Assembly (NCBI RefSeq): GCF_963583255.1
Contig: NC_084806.1
Coordinates: forward strand, 27,654,435 to 27,718,434
DNA length: 64,000 nt
Source: Pyrus communis
Taxonomy: Eukaryota; Streptophyta; Magnoliopsida; Rosales; Rosaceae
Direction: 5' to 3'
Shown piece by piece: positions 22,901-35,500 of this stretch. The position numbers and the translations under genes were made by a program. The notes below the pieces were generated by a model. The model was not told the origin of the DNA. It saw nothing but the letters and a program-made list of their open reading frames with translations, and made no database searches. How positions within the stretch are numbered: position 1 is the stretch's first letter; each line of letters opens with the position of its first letter.

Positions 22901-23340
22901 AATAAACAGACATTGGACCAACAGGGTATACAAGGTTGGAGACTTGGTATTCTTAAAGCTGTCACCGTGGAAAGGCGTTGTATGATTCAGGAAGGAATGG
23001 AAGCTAAGCCCTTGTTACATCAGGCCAGACCAGATTATCGAGCGAGTTGGTGAAGTTGCTTATCGACTTAATCTACCTCCAGAGTTGTCAATGGTGCATA
23101 AAGTTTTCCACCTGTCGATACTACGAAGATACGTCTATGATCCGTCACATGTGATTCCTCCTCAATTGTTAGAGATTAATCTGGATTTGACGTATGACGA
23201 GGGTTCGATGACAATTCTTGACTGGAAAGACAAAGTTCTTAGAAACAAGACCATTCCTTTGGTGAATGTCTTGTGAAGGAACCACTCAGTTTAGGAAGCT
23301 ACTTGGGAGATAGAGGAACACAAGCAAAAATTGCACCTTC
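19930..23340 (+). pseudogene. Pol remnants of copy C: protease, RT, RNase H, integrase
   Basis: Decayed polyprotein in several frames. Protease: ILIDSGATHLVI near 20050. RT: 20470-21093, with [30 protein letters not shown] and FINDILVYS, in which the first Asp of the catalytic D-D pair is Asn (codon 21040-21042). RNase H about 21430-21790, including the DADALN-like terminal part. Integrase zinc-binding region about 22090-22230 (HPESTKMYHTIRHFYYWPRM). Integrase core about 22290-22760 with frameshifts. C-terminal tail about 23085-23340 (HKVFHLSILRRYV), similar to the chromodomain-bearing end of Tekay integrases. In-frame stops occur at 20668, about 21091, 21235 and elsewhere. Not functional. 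Confidence 0.85.
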
Positions 23341-23391
23341 ATTTGTAGATTTCTTTCTAGTAGTATTGAAATTTCGGGGATGAAATTTTCT

Positions 23392-23406
23392 TAAGGAAGG
23401 GTAGGT
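23392..23406 (+). other. Polypurine tract of copy C
   Basis: AAGGAAGGGTAGGT directly before the right LTR at 23407, the expected plus-strand primer position. Confidence 0.7.
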
Positions 23407-25078
23407 TGTGACAACCCGACCCTAATTTTCAATGTAATTTCTCCCCGAGTGTATAAATTGACATTTATGCCATTGTTGGCAAAGTGACGTGGACATGATT
23501 ATGCAACTTTAAATTATGTTTCTTGCTATCGTAATTAAATAGTACTCGTTATTACAAATATGTGAGCGTGAGTTAGTCCCGAATGGGATCTGTAACAAAA
23601 AAGTTACGTTATGTTAAAGTACGTTAACAACTAGTGGAGTGGTACACACGTGTGTTAATTTATCAGTGTTGGAAACACTGTTATTAATAAGGAGGCGGGT
23701 TTTTGTGTACGATTTACTATGCCAAAATCTGAAAAACCTTATCACTTTTCTTTTTTAAAATCGGTTCCGTGTACCCATTTGCCTCACCAATCAATTTTCA
23801 CTCCTCAATTCTCTCACCTAACCAGACAACTTCCCCAACTTTTCCATCAATCAAAAAAGCTGTCATTATCTCTCTCTCATCTTCTTCATCTCTTTCTCCC
23901 ACCAGTACCTCCCTCTTCTCTGTAACTGCAAGGGCCTTCATCAAACACTTACAAATCAAACTTAAAAATATCACCATTGTGATTATGTCATCCTCACAAA
24001 CCCAACCATACAAATCAATCTTGAAGTGGTTGAGTTTTGACTCGCCAACTCGGAAGCACCGACTCAGACGATTTGCTTTGACGTGATCCCGACTGAGTTA
24101 CGATGTTTTGAAGGTTGTGGGAGCATCCACACAACTCCCTAGAGTCCCTAGGCTAAGTTTGCAGTGAAGACAACGTCGAGAAACACGGTTTCAAGGAGTC
24201 GAGTTTTAGGCTGATACTTGCGAGGCTTTTTAGGCCATTTTCCATCCATTTTTGGGCTTTTAAAAGGTATAATCTTGTTATTCTCCTCAAGAGCTTCATT
24301 TCCATATAAAGTTGGTAAAAAATGGTTGAGAAAGCGGCCACTTTTTCCAGAATCCGGCGAAACCAGATGGCGGCACCGGCGGCGGGGACAGCGAAGATCA
24401 CCAAAGAAGACGAATAATATTCCATCAAAGTTGATAGAATATTCTAATGGCGTCAGCTAAGGGTGTTAGGTTCCATTACTATTTAACAGAATATTCCTTC
24501 AACTTTGACAGAATATTCCCTGTCAGTCTCTGCCAGGTGCGTGCCTATGCGTAGCTGCGCTGTGGCCGTGGGTTAGGTAGCGTGTGAGGGTGCGTCCATC
24601 CTCCAATCGGCGAGTGGTTGACATGTGCGGGTCTGTGACTTCGAGTAGAACATTTTCATATATTCAATCCTTCCGTTTGAGCAAGCTATGAGGAGTTTTT
24701 CCTAGCTTTTTCGTATATGTGTTAATTAAGTAATTATTATTAGTTGTTTCACATATAGTGGAGGCTTATCCTGAGGACGTACGAGGACAATCGAGGCTAG
24801 GAGGCTACGATCCATCAACATATCAGTGAGTGGGCATTTTGTTTCCATATATATATATATATATATAAACTTTATCGTTTCTGCAAATGCTTTTAAATTG
24901 ATTTATGCAAATTATACCATGATTTATGAAATTTTAAAATGTTGTTATGTGTTTGAGAGTTATATATTGTCATGGCATATCCATATACATATTACCTACT
25001 CATTAATGTTGTACTGTGGTCAAATGATAAATAATTCTACGGGATGTGCAAGTAAATTCAAGTAAGTTTATATTGTTG
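23407..25078 (+). repeat. Right LTR of copy C, 3' truncated
   Basis: Matches the left LTR from TGTGACAACCCGACCC to TAAGTTTATATTGTTG, then similarity stops. The last third of the LTR (matching 17783-18533) is missing. A (AT)n run near 24846 replaces a GT repeat at 17556. Confidence 0.85.
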
Positions 25079-25251
25079 AACCCAATATTTTCCAATTTTA
25101 ATTCTTCTTTTTCTAGAATTTCAAACTTTTTTTTTTTGGGTAAATATCAGTTTACTACCCTCAAGTTTCATGGTTTTCAACATTTGGTACATGAAGTTTT
25201 TTTCGTCCTAGAGTCAAACCTAAAGTGCTAATTTTGAGACAGTCTCATACA
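25079..25251. other. Short stretch between copy C and the long-TIR element
   Basis: Begins AACCCAATATTTTCC, has a T-run near 25127, then GGGTAAATATCAGTTTACTACCC. The second half may be the outer part of the left terminal repeat of the element described next; its right-side counterpart is missing. Confidence 0.4.
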
Positions 25252-25401
25252 TCCGTTAGTTTGGCTGTTAAGTCTTCCGTTACTTGATGACGTGGCACCC
25301 ATGTGGACAATGATTGGGAGACACATGGAAATTAAAATTTAAAAAAAAAAAAATTTGGTCGTCTTCTACCTCCCCCGACCTTTCCTTCCTCCTTTATCCC
25401 T

Positions 25402-27798
25402 TGATACGAGCATTATACGCATACAAATTAAACCCTATTTGTGACAATTGTAGTAATGATGTAAGTAGGGATCGTTCTAACCGGGGATTAACTAGGGATG
25501 CTAAACACTTGACTTAAATAAATAAAACTAACTTTTAAAACACTAAGACAAACTTAAAAGACTCAAAACAAGTTCAAAAGACTCCAAATACTTTAAAAAC
25601 ATAAAATAAGACAAATCAAATGATTAAGACTTAACAAAATAAGGGGGGGGGAAGTTTGATTTGACGAAAATTGAAATAACAAAACAAGTTAATAAACTAA
25701 GCAAATTGTAAAACGAATAAACGTAAATATGAATGTGATGAAAATATGGATGATGGAATAGCCAAGGGGTTCTTCTCCACACATGTTACACTTGTAATAC
25801 AAGATTGATTTTCGGTTGGTCTTTCGATAAATTATGAAACTCAATGCTCCAAGTTAATTAGGTTCGCTTAAATTAACTTTCAGATTTCCCTAGATTCATT
25901 GGATTGAATGGAATACGCATTACAACCAAATTATTCTTTAATCAAAGTCCCTAACTATGGAATACGCATGATAGAGACATTCAACAAAGATCATTAAGTT
26001 CAACGGAAATCATAAACATCGACGAGGCATTCGTTACTATGGAATACGCATGAAACTTATGCCAAGAATTCGTTTAACGCGATTGTTTATAAGCAACCTC
26101 CACTACTTGTGAATATAAGTTCATAACGATTAGGTGAAACTCACTTATATTCTAGCGTCATATTCATGCATGAAAATTAAGCTTGCAATCTTAATGAACA
26201 TACATAAATAATTTATCAATCAAACAGTTAAACGAATTGAATCCACAACTTATGAAATACCAACCAAAAGTAATCAATTCATATTGCAAATATAAACATA
26301 GTTTCGAATCACCCCCTAGCTAAAGGGGGTTTAGTTCCTCATAACTTTGAAATCAAAGAAACCCCTAAACATTCCAACAACTCAAACTTGAATTGTATGA
26401 ACGTTTAGGCACTCTTCTCTTCCATTCTCATACGTACAAAACAAAGAGAATTAAATTTAAACTTTGAAATCAAAGAAACACCTAAACATTCCAACAACTC
26501 AAACTTGAATTGTATGAACGTTTAGGCACTCTTTTCTTCCTCGTTGTTGTAGCACAAGGTCTAAGTGAGCTTTGGGGATTATGTGAAGTGTTTTGGAGGG
26601 ATGGGAAGTGGTTGGATAGTGGCTGCAATGAAGGAGAAAAACTGCACAGAAAATGGAATGGGACTCACGGCAATGGAATGGTATTTGTGTTGTGTGAAGT
26701 GTTGTGAATGGAAATATGAGATATGAATTGAATGGGGAGTGAATGAATGAATGCTAGGGTATTTATAGGGGTGGTGGAGGGAACATATGGCTGTTTGTTT
26801 AAGCATTTGTGTGGAGGAATGATGGAAAAACAGCTAGGACACATGTGAAAACTGGAATTGCACAAGGGGAGCAAAGAGAACCCACGGCATGGATGGATTT
26901 GCATGTGTTTGGGAGGCTTTCTTGCTCATTTTCTGGATGCAATGATGAAGAGTTTAATAATTAATGCATGTAGGTGGTTGAAATGATGAAGAATGAGTGG
27001 TGGATGTGTGAATGATTGAATGTGCATGTGGGTGAATGTGAAGGGAATGCATGTGAGTGAATGTGAAGGGAATGCAATGGAACTCACGGCACAAAGGTTC
27101 TTTGGTGATGAATGTGGTTGATTTAATGGAGGAACAAGTGCATGTGTTGAATTAGTGGTGCATGTGATTAAAGATGGAGAAGGTGGTGTAATGATGAAGT
27201 GGAATGGCTGAAAATGCAAGGGGGAGTGAAGGCCACGGCAAAGGTGTTTTGGTGCATGTGTTGGCTGTTTTGTTTGTTGGTTAAAGCTTGTGTTTGCATG
27301 TGAATGTTGTTTGTGTTTTAAAGAATGAATGGTGGTGTAATAATGAAGTGTGATGAGTGATAAGTGTATGATATGTTGAGTGATAAGATAAGTGGTTATT
27401 GATATGTAGATGAATGAATGATATGATAAGTAATAAATATATGATATGTGGTGAGTGATAAGTGAATGGTTTGATAAGTGATAAATGAACTAGTTTAAAG
27501 GGCTAGGGTTTAAGTACATAGAATGGGCCTAAAATAGGTTGGTTTGTATGGCATAATGTGTTGTGTCTTCAAGTGCATACAAGGCCTTCAAATTCGTCCA
27601 TCCTCTTGGCTCCATGGATAAGCTATCCAATCCATGCCCAAAAATGTTCCAAATGGCCTCAAAATGCACTTTCTTGCTCCCTAGGCCCTTAGAACCTGAA
27701 AACACACAAAAGAAGCATAAAGGACTAAAATAACGAGAGAAACATAACGTAAATGCACGAGAATAAGCCATTTAAGTCGCATGAATATGCTCCTATCA
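25402..27798 (-). repeat. 3' LTR of full-length Athila
   Basis: 2397 bp, TGATACGAGC...CTCCTATCA on the plus strand. Short frames at 26510-27219 are repeated in the other LTR and reflect low-complexity ATG/CAT-rich sequence, not genes. Confidence 0.95.
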
Positions 27799-28830
27799 AA
27801 TACCCCCACACTTAGCTTTTGCTAGTCCTCGAGCAAAACAGAATAAAAACAAAAAAAAAAAACGACTCAAAACACTCTTTTTAGGTTTTTCAAAACAATT
27901 TTTCAAATTTTTATGTGCTTTTCGGAGTTATAAAAACAAAACATACTAAAACACTCTAAAACAACTTAAAAACACCTTAAAACAGCAAGGAACAATATTT
28001 GAAGTTATGGGTGATAAAATCCCACGAATTTGCATTAACAACATTAGTTACCAAATACCCCCACACTTAGCTTTTGCTAGTCCTCGAGCAAAACAGAATA
28101 AAAACAAATAAACAAAACGACACTAAACACGTAAAACACAACCTAAACCTTCCAACAACCGTCTTAGGGATTTCCAATGCACATGACATGTTAAAAATCA
28201 TCATTCTCACAGATTTTAGTCATCTTCACACTTAAGTACATTTTTAATCATAGTCACCACATACTATTTCACAATTAAGCATTTAAAACCATGTTTTGAA
28301 TGTAGTAACATGCCTTAGAGAATTTGCTCAAATCCTTACAAGATATGCACTCGTTTTTCACACAGATTTTCTGACTACACTCCCTACACTAGGTATATGT
28401 GAGAAGATTGATGTAAACATGAAAGACTAGTATCTCACATATGTTATAACAAAGAAAGCATTTTCTGGATTTACGATAATGACATGAATATGATCTCATG
28501 AATGGAATGCTACTACTTAGAATGAGAACCAGTGATTCCATAAGCTCATATCAATTTCAAACTCCGCAAATTGAAACACATAACACTCAAGATAGAAGTT
28601 GAGGGATGTAACGGGGCTAAGGGTAATGGTTTAACAAAGAAAGGTAGAGTACACAAACGTTCTTAAAGCAATAGTGAGCAAAGTATTGAATTAGGCACTT
28701 AGAATTCCCTTTAGAACGCAGAAGTTAACTTTGAACACCCAAGGGGAAGTCACAAAACTTAGGGCTATATTCAAACTTTTTGGGCCCTTTCATCAACAAT
28801 CACACTTGTGAGTCCATTCTCACTTATTTT

Positions 28831-28870
<40 letters not shown>

Positions 28871-31037
28871 CCGTGCCTCATTTAAGACTTAGGCACATAC
28901 ATACACACAAAAATCCCTTCCCCCACACTTATTTTCTGCAACATATTAATAAAAAGGAATTCAATTAAGTCATGCTCACTATCTTTCAAGAACAAAGGGT
29001 ACGGATGGTCCTACTCTAGGCTAGGTAAAGGGTGATGTGGTTAGCAAAGAAAATAGGCTAAACGCGGCTCAACGGGGTTAAAACTTACAACAAATACGAA
29101 ATATGGGAAGTAAGGCTATTTGGTTATGGTGGCAACTACACAACTTCATCTTGATATATGTTATGCAATTCAATGTCATGCTTTGAATGAAACGGATATA
29201 AGTTCTGGCATTTAGTTCTATCATGATACAATTGCATCCTAAGTAGCAACCAAGCAAGGAATAATGAGATCATGCAACAACTTTAGAAAACACAGAATCA
29301 CAGAAAATAACTCTCCAAAGAAGGTAATGGCTCGAGTCTCACAGGGTTGTAGCGTTTGTTTGAATTCCTTCCTTCAAGCATGTTACAAAAACGAATTTTT
29401 CTTTTATGATTGCATGTGAAGTCATACATTATAACCATAACCAAGCATATACCAAGAGTAAATCAAACTTTTCTCTATGTTAATAACTCTTTTTAACCGT
29501 CATGCAATTACAAACCAAATCCTTATCATTGTGTTGGAAGGTACCCTAAGACACAAACTCACAAAAAAAAAAACGACTCAAAACACTCTTTTTAGGTTTT
29601 TCAAAACAATTTTTCAAATTTTTATGTGCTTTTCGGAGTTATAAAAACAAAACATACTAAAACACTCTAAAACAACTTAAAAACACCTTAAAACAGCAAG
29701 GAACAATATTTGAAGTTATGGGTGATAAAATCCCACGAATTTGCATTAACAACATTAGTTACCCCCCCACACTTAAATCAAACATTGTCCTCAATGTTTT
29801 AAGCATAGATTCACACAAAACATAAGTAAATACACAAAAAAAAACACTTAAACATACTAAACATGGCAGAATGTAATTAACAAAGAGAAGAGTTTAGAGA
29901 CGCAAATCTGGTTATAGAGTGTAAATTCCATCTTCTCCTTGGTAATTGCATTGAGGCTTTTGATCTTTGTGATTCCACATGCTTACTCTTGAACTGGTTT
30001 CTGCCCATCGTTGATTTTCCTTTGTGCTACTTCTTGAACTGGGCAGCATGATGGTTCTTTTGGTCTTCCCCGAAGGTCTGAGCTTTCCCCCTTTATCTGT
30101 TTCTTTGTTCAATCTTTGCAGGAGTGGTCCCTTCTCTGGAAGTGTATCAACCGTTGAAGATGACTACTCGAGAGCAACGCTAGGTAAGCAATCAGGAATA
30201 GGTTCCAGGCAGTTGGCTCCAGATCGGAAGACTGACTCCAAGTGCCGGCTGATTGCTTCTTTCACTTTGCCATTCGAGTAAGAACAAGGACAAAGAAAAA
30301 GACAGGGAAAGAGCATGATATGAGATACTTTTGCTTTTGACCTTTATGATATGAGATACCTTTGCTTTTGAAGAAGCGGTGCATGAATCAGCACATGCAT
30401 TTCCTCCTGGGTCATCTTTACTCCAGGCGTCTGGTATCATCTTTGGGGAAGAAGAAAATTTTGAGTAATTCAAAAGGCTTTGCTGGGAGTGCGCCCTCAG
30501 AGGTGAGAGAGAGTTGGTGGGCATTTTCTTCAAGTCTGCCTTGCCATAAGAGATGAAGGTCGACAAATATAGGGATTTTCTGAATAGAAAGTGGTGGTAC
30601 TGCTCTTTTACCCCTTTGTCGACAGACGTCTCTTCGATTTCTGAACGAACGGCTCTTCGATTTCTGCATGGCAAAAGTAGTCACGGGTGCGGCTCTTTTG
30701 ACAAAGCTGCACGCGTTTTCTGAAAAGCAGAGAAAGCGTCGCCGAACTTTGCGCTTGTCGGCTAAAGACGTGTAATTGAGATGATGGCCTCCACGTGTTA
30801 TCAGCTTTGTCAGATATCTTTTGACAAAGCTGAGCGCGTTTTCTGAAAAGCCGCGAATGCGTCGTCGAAATTTGCGGAGGAAAATCCGGATCTCTGAATC
30901 GGTGGACGCGTCACCATGGCTTTTTATGGAGCTATCGATCACCCCAACAAATGCACTCTGAAGAAATCCCATTCTTGAAAAATCGACTCCGGCCCTTTGA
31001 GAATTAATTCCATCCACCCCTTGAACACTTTTGAAAA
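27799..31037. other. Non-coding 3' region of full-length Athila with repeated purine-tract modules
   Basis: The purine-rich tract before the 3' LTR reads (sense) AAGTGTGGGGGTATT at 27799-27813. The same motif recurs at 28053-28067, near 28919, at 29763-29775, and beyond the antisense ORF at 32061. A ~195-bp segment at 27857-28052 is nearly identical to 29571-29765, and a diverged form lies at 31857-32060; the counterpart in the other element is about 903-1100. A poly(T) run of about 38 lies at 28833-28870. 30121-30275 is strongly conserved with 1531-1690 but has no recognised function. Confidence 0.65.
30600..30872 (+). promoter_or_regulatory. Candidate promoter module of the antisense ORF (full-length Athila)
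   Basis: Two copies of the CTTTTGACAAAGCTG block (about 30694-30752 and 30818-30872) with CACGTG between them (30792-30797), the same arrangement as at 2204-2383. Two degraded CTCTTCGATTTCTGAACGA units lie just upstream. Confidence 0.4.
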
Positions 31038-31715
31038 ATGGCAAACTCATCGAACCTTAGCTTGGAATTAAACCTTAGCAGTGATGCGGGCGCGCCGCGT
31101 CAAGGTAACGTATGGCGCCCTTCTTTCTTTTCTTCTAACGGTCCTCTCACAGGTGAAGACTCCGTGATGCAGGACGCCACAACAGCTACAATAGTAGCTA
31201 GGAACCTCCTCACTCCGAAAGATAGTAGGCTGCTGTCAGGACGGTCCGATGAGTTGGCCGTTCAAGAGTCCCTCGCACTTAGTGTTCAGTGTGCGAGTTC
31301 TGTGTCCAACATGGGCCAACGCCTGCTTGCCCGCTCCCGTCAGGTGGAATCATTGATGGCAGAGGTGGAAAGTCTCAAGCAGGAGATCCAGCAGCTGAAG
31401 TATGAGAATAGAAGTTTGCACGTGCTTGCAAACAACTATTCGACGGGCATGAAGAGGAAGCTTGATGAGCTGCAAGAGTCTGAAGGTCGGATTCACAGTG
31501 ACCGTCAAAGGTTCTCGTCTTTCCTCCAGAGGCACCTTTTTCCTGGCTCATCCAGCGCTTGGCCAAGTATTGAGGCCTGGAATGCTCTATCTTCGATGCC
31601 TCCCGCTCCGATGCCTTCTGTTCCTACGCCTTCCGCTCCGATGCCTTCTGTTCCTACGCCTTCCGCTTCAAGAGTAAAGCCACGTAGTGGGGCCTCAAGC
31701 AAACAACCTTTGTGA
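31038..31715 (+). CDS. Antisense extra ORF of full-length Athila (coiled-coil protein)
   Basis: Intact 225-codon ORF opposite in direction to gag-pol, homologous to 2548-3219. Its first 120 residues differ at only four or five positions. The coiled-coil block has EVESLKQEIQQLKYENRSL in place of the other copy's KLLKH variant. The proline-rich tail is rearranged: MPSVPTPSA units replace MPPASAP units, and the end is RVKPRSGASSKQPL. No known catalytic domain. The stop is followed by about 580 bp of non-coding DNA before the displaced integrase tail. Conservation of start, length and core between two elements with very different internal structure argues that it encodes a protein. Confidence 0.78.
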   Translation: MANSSNLSLELNLSSDAGAPRQGNVWRPSFFSSNGPLTGEDSVMQDATTATIVARNLLTPKDSRLLSGRSDELAVQESLALSVQCASSVSNMGQRLLARSRQVESLMAEVESLKQEIQQLKYENRSLHVLANNYSTGMKRKLDELQESEGRIHSDRQRFSSFLQRHLFPGSSSAWPSIEAWNALSSMPPAPMPSVPTPSAPMPSVPTPSASRVKPRSGASSKQPL

Positions 31716-32292
31716 AGCACCATCTTTCTTTGTTTAGCAGTGCCTATCAATAAATCAAACATTTTCTCAATGTTATAATCATAAACTCACACAATTAATA
31801 AACAAACAAACAATAACAACTAAACAACCTAACAAGGCAGAAACGAAATAGCAACAAAATGACTCAAATGACTCTAAAAACACATATTTTTGGGTTTTTT
31901 TTTTTCAAAAGAATTTTTTTTTTTTTAAATTTTCGGAGTTTTATACCAAGACACTATAAAACACACTAAAACACTCTAAAAATGCTTAAAACAGCAAGAA
32001 ACAACATTCTAAGTGAAAGGTGAATAAATCCCACGAAATTCATGCAAATACAAATTGTTTACCCCCCCACACTTAAATCAAACTTTGTCCTCAATGTTTT
32101 AAGCAGAAAGTCACAACAGAGCAAGCAAATAAACAAATACGAGAAAGAAAGCAAAGTAAAGGCAGTAAAGAAAAAGAAAGGAATAAAAATAAGTCTCTTA
32201 AAGGGGTTTCCAAGTTCTTCTCTATTCGGATGCATGGGTTGCCTCCCACGAAGCGCTTTCTTTTACGTCTTGCAGCCGGACGGTACCTCCGT
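31716..32292. other. Non-coding spacer between antisense ORF and pol end
   Basis: AT-rich, with T-runs near 31895-31925 and another ACCCCCCCACACTTA motif at 32061-32075. No supportable gene. Confidence 0.5.
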
Positions 32293-32526
32293 TTAAGCTT
32301 GACTAGGTTCCACGGCATGGAAGGGTACCTCCTCCACGACATGCTCCTCAAACATCTCGTAATAGGGCTTCAATCGATGCCCATTCACTTTGAATTCTTG
32401 CTGCGTCCTTGAACTTTTGATTTGCACTGCACCATGAGGGAAAATATTAGTAACAACAAACGGGCCAATCCATTTAGAACGCAACTTACCAGGAAACAAA
32501 CGTAGGCGAGAGTTAAAAAGTAACAC
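32293..32526 (-). pseudogene. Out-of-frame integrase C-terminus
   Basis: Holds the usual end of Athila integrase ([22 protein letters not shown] and a GHRLKPYYE segment), one frame away from the 1806-codon ORF. It has no start codon of its own; it is the displaced tail of that polyprotein. Confidence 0.85.
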
Positions 32527-35500
32527 TTCTGCCCAACTGTGAAGGTCTTGGTTCGAATCATTTTATCATGGAATGCTTTGGTCTTGGCTTTGTACATCCG
32601 GGCATTCTCATAGGCTTCATTCCGAATCTCCTCAAGTTCATTCAATTGGAGCTTCCTATGAACTCCCGCTGCATCTATGTCCATGTTGAAAATCTTCACG
32701 GCCCAATGTGCCTTGTGCTCTAACTCTACGGGCAAATGACATGGCTTACCATAGATGAGCCGAAAAGGTGACATCCCAATGGGTGTTTTGTATGCCGTAC
32801 GATATGCCCACAGTGCATCATCTAAACGTAAGCTCCAATCCCTCCTTGTTGGTCCAACGGTCTTCTCCAAAATTTGTTTGATTTCTCGGTTAGACACCTC
32901 GGCTTGGCCATTTGTTTGAGGATGGTAAGGTGTGGAGATCTTATGGTTGACATGGTACTTTCTTAGCAACGCCTCAATGGTCCGATTGCAAAAGTGAGAC
33001 CCTCCATCACTTATGATTACTCTCGGCATTCCAAACCTAGCAAAAATGTTAGTTTTCACGAAATCTGCAACCACCTTAGAATCGTTAGTACAGGTGGCTT
33101 TTGCTTCCACCCATTTAGAAACATAATCAACGGCTAGCAAGATATAAGTGAAACCATAAGATGGAGGGAAAGGGCCCATGAAATCAATGCCCCAAACATC
33201 AAAAATTTCAACATTAAAGACAGGGGTTTGCGGCATTTGGTCCTTGGTACCTATGTTACCCATTCGTTGGCAACGATCACAAGACATACAAAAGGTTCTA
33301 GCATCCCTAAATATAGTCGGCCAATAAAAACCACACTCTAAAACCTTGAGGGCAGTGCGTTGTGTGCCAAAATGACCACCACATGCATATGTGTGACAAA
33401 AGCTTAGAATTGAGTGAAATTCAGAATCATGCACACATCTACGTACAATTTGATCTAAGCAATACTTCCATAAATAAGGGTCATCCCAAACATAGAAACG
33501 TGCATCATTTTTAAGCTTATCACGTTGGTGCTTGTTTAGTTCATTTGGAATTTGTTTAGCCACCAAGTAATTCACTAAATCTGCATACCATGGTTCACTT
33601 ACCTCAATGGAAAGCAGCTGCTCATCGGGAAAAGTTTCAGGGATAGGTACGGCATGTTCATGCTCCTCGTGGATCATTCGGCTTAAATGGTCAGCCACTA
33701 CATTCTCGCTTCCTTTCTTATCCCGGATTTCAATATCAAATTCTTGAAGAAGAAGAATCCAACGGATAAGCCTCGGCTTTGCTTCCTTTTTCGTGAGCAA
33801 GTACCTCAAAGCTGCATGATCAGAATAAACGATTACTTTAGTACCAATTAAATATGAACGGAATTTATCTAAAGCAAAAACCACAGCTAGAAGTTCTTTT
33901 TCCGTCGTGGAGTAGTTCAATTGGGCATCATTGAGAGTCCGAGAGGCATAGTATATGACATGCGGCCGCTTGTCTCTTCTTTGTCCTAGAACAGCTCCTA
34001 ATGCATAGTCGGATGCATCGCACATGAGCTCGAACGGAAGGCTCCAATCTGGAGGTACAATAATGGGGGCTGAGACTAGCTTCTCCTTGAGTTGGTTAAA
34101 TGCCGAATTACACTCTTCATCAAACTTGAATGGCACATCTTTTTGAAGCAATCGGCAAAGAGGGTTGGACATCTTGGAGAAGTCCTTGATAAAACGCCTA
34201 TAGAACCCTGCATGGCCAAGAAACGAACGTACCTCTCTAACCGAAGTAGGAGAGGGTAAGTGACGTACAAGGTCTATTTTCGATTTATCTACTTCAATTC
34301 CTTTTTCTGAAACAATATGTCCTAAAACTATACCTTGTTTCACCATAAAGTGACATTTCTCCCAATTCAAGACAAGGTTAGTTTCAACACATCGTTTCAA
34401 AATTAAGGTCAGATTATCCAAGCAATTATCAAATGAACTCCCAAATACACTGAAATCATCCATGAAAACCTCAATGATCTTTTCAACAAAATCGGAAAAT
34501 ATACTTACCATACACCTTTGGAAAGTGGCCGGTGCGTTGCATAAGCCAAATGGCATGCGACGATAAGCAAATGTTCCAAAGGGACATGTGAATGTGGTCT
34601 TCTCTTGATCATCCGGGGCTATCACAATTTGGTTATATCCAGAGTATCCATCAAGAAAACAGTAAAAAGCATGACCGGCTAACCTTTCGAGCATCTGGTC
34701 GATGAATGGCAAAGGAAAGTGATCTTTCCTAGTCATGGCATTTAGCTTCCGGTAATCGATACATACTCGCCATCCAGTCTGAATGCGTGTAGGTACGAGC
34801 TCATTCTCATCATTCTTGATAACAGTTACTCCGGACTTCTTGGGAACGACTTGAACTGGAGAGACCCAACGGCTATCAGAGATAGGGTAGATCACTCCGC
34901 AATCCAAAAGCTTGATTATTTCCTTCTTCACCACTTCCATCATCGGAGGGTTGAGACGGCGTTGAGCCTCTCGGGATGGCTTAGTCCCCTCCTCAAGAAG
35001 TATACGGTGCATGCATGTGGTAGGGCTTATTCCTTTAATGTCGGCCAAAGTCCACCCTATGGCCGTTTTGTGCTCTCGCAGCACCCTCATAAGCTTCTCC
35101 TCCTCCATTGCCGTGAGACTTGATGAAATGATGACGGGCAATGTTTCGCCTTTTCCCAAAAACACATACTTCAAATGGTCCGGCAACGGCTTAAGTTCAA
35201 GCGATGGTGCCTGAACAACAGAAGGTAGCATCTTAGTGGAAACTGAATTTGAAAGTGAGAGTGGAACCTTACCATATTGTTGTGGTAATGACTCAAGGGC
35301 TGCCACAACCTCAATTATTTCTTCACTAGAACCCATTGCAAAGAATTCCTCCTCCTTGCCGTGGCCTTGCATTGGCCCAAATCCTTCATTTTTGCGCTCT
35401 ATGGCCTTGGTGATGGTTGTTTCCAGGGCGTCCTCATTCAATTCTTCAAGGTATACCTGCGCCAAAGAATCGATAACATCAATGGAAAAACAAGAATGGT

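Larger units (their letters stand above)
12123..25078 (+). mobile_element. Decayed Tekay-like Ty3/gypsy element, copy C
   Basis: Plus-strand element with left LTR 12123-18533 (interrupted by copy B), an initiator-Met-type primer-binding site, a gag ORF, pol remnants in the order protease, RT, RNase H, integrase, a purine-rich tract, and a truncated right LTR from 23407. LTR length without the insertion is about 2464 bp; the right copy stops matching at about 25078. Many stop codons and frameshifts show it cannot move. RT wording and the C-terminal tail suggest the chromovirus Tekay/Del lineage; this is judged by eye. Confidence 0.85.

Noticed and set aside
26510..27219. Several 65-97-codon frames repeated at 39043-39752
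   Set aside because: They lie in the two LTRs of the same element, so repetition reflects LTR identity; the sequence is low-complexity ATG/GTG-rich DNA.
30418..31050. 210-codon frame on the minus strand opposite the antisense-ORF upstream region, a possible sense envelope-like ORF
   Set aside because: It overlaps the repeat-rich promoter-like region, is broken in the homologous part of the other element (1999-2550), and shows no signal peptide or membrane span.
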